Positions 63,886 to 64,000 of a DNA stretch of 64,000 bases are shown piece after piece. Position 1 is the stretch's first letter; each line of letters opens with the position of its first letter. This DNA is from Luzula sylvatica (Eukaryota; Streptophyta; Magnoliopsida; Poales; Juncaceae): assembly GCA_946800325.1 (NCBI GenBank), contig OX326956.1, positions 25,704,356-25,768,355 of the forward strand, read 5' to 3'. A program made the position numbers and the translations under genes. The notes under the pieces are model-generated. The model saw only the letters and a program-made list of their open reading frames with translations, was not told the DNA's origin and did not search any database.

Positions 63886-64000
63886 TGTAGTTGCGCGGTC
63901 ATTTCACTGTTGTTCTAAAAAAATATTGACGCTCTCTTGTACATGTTATTTTCGTTTATCCATCTCCAAAATTTTACATCTCAAGAGCTCATCTTGTATT

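Overview
This is a nuclear plant chromosome window, very probably from a eudicot. The evidence is a spliced Dof zinc-finger gene, MATE transporter exons with plant-type introns, Helitron 3' ends with the CTAG terminus, hAT-like non-autonomous elements, and AT-rich intergenic DNA. The species cannot be named from the sequence.

Positions 1-35637 are one uninterrupted satellite array without genes. The basic monomer is about 125 bp and two diverged types (A and B) alternate as a dimer of about 250 bp. A-type units often alternate between two sub-variants, giving a tetramer of about 500 bp. Above this is a higher-order repeat: a block of 5425 bp (P) followed by a shortened copy of itself (Q). P+Q is 8043 bp in copy 1 and 7544 bp in copy 2, because Q2 lacks one 499 bp tetramer. 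The third P is followed by another long P-like block. These copies differ at few sites, while monomers differ strongly from each other. From about 26266 the register is lost and monomers become divergent up to the edge at 35637. A different tandem repeat of about 178 bp lies next to the edge.

Positions 36060-42500 are gene-poor: a 23-base G run, inverted-repeat elements, a hAT-like element with matching ends at 39013-39717, microsatellites and degenerate minisatellites. The only complete gene found is a two-exon Dof transcription factor at 42715-43928 (284 aa), of the DAG1/DAG2/Dof4.6 type.

Positions 44000-54000 are intergenic: a foldback MITE-like element, a Helitron 3' end, a tandem segmental duplication (48083-50958 and 50960-52290) whose first copy carries a nest of CG-rich inverted-repeat elements, and an orphan promoter-like block near 52632.

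Positions 54290-64000 hold the remains of a MATE (DETOXIFICATION) locus. Two decayed internal exons lie at 59636-60097, a broken second copy of one exon lies at 61883, and a first exon at 62758-62913 runs on beyond the window. The intron before the decayed exons contains a 114 bp tandem repeat that is split by a Helitron-like insertion of about 4.4 kb (54939-59353). Three Helitron 3' ends in the window have the same orientation.
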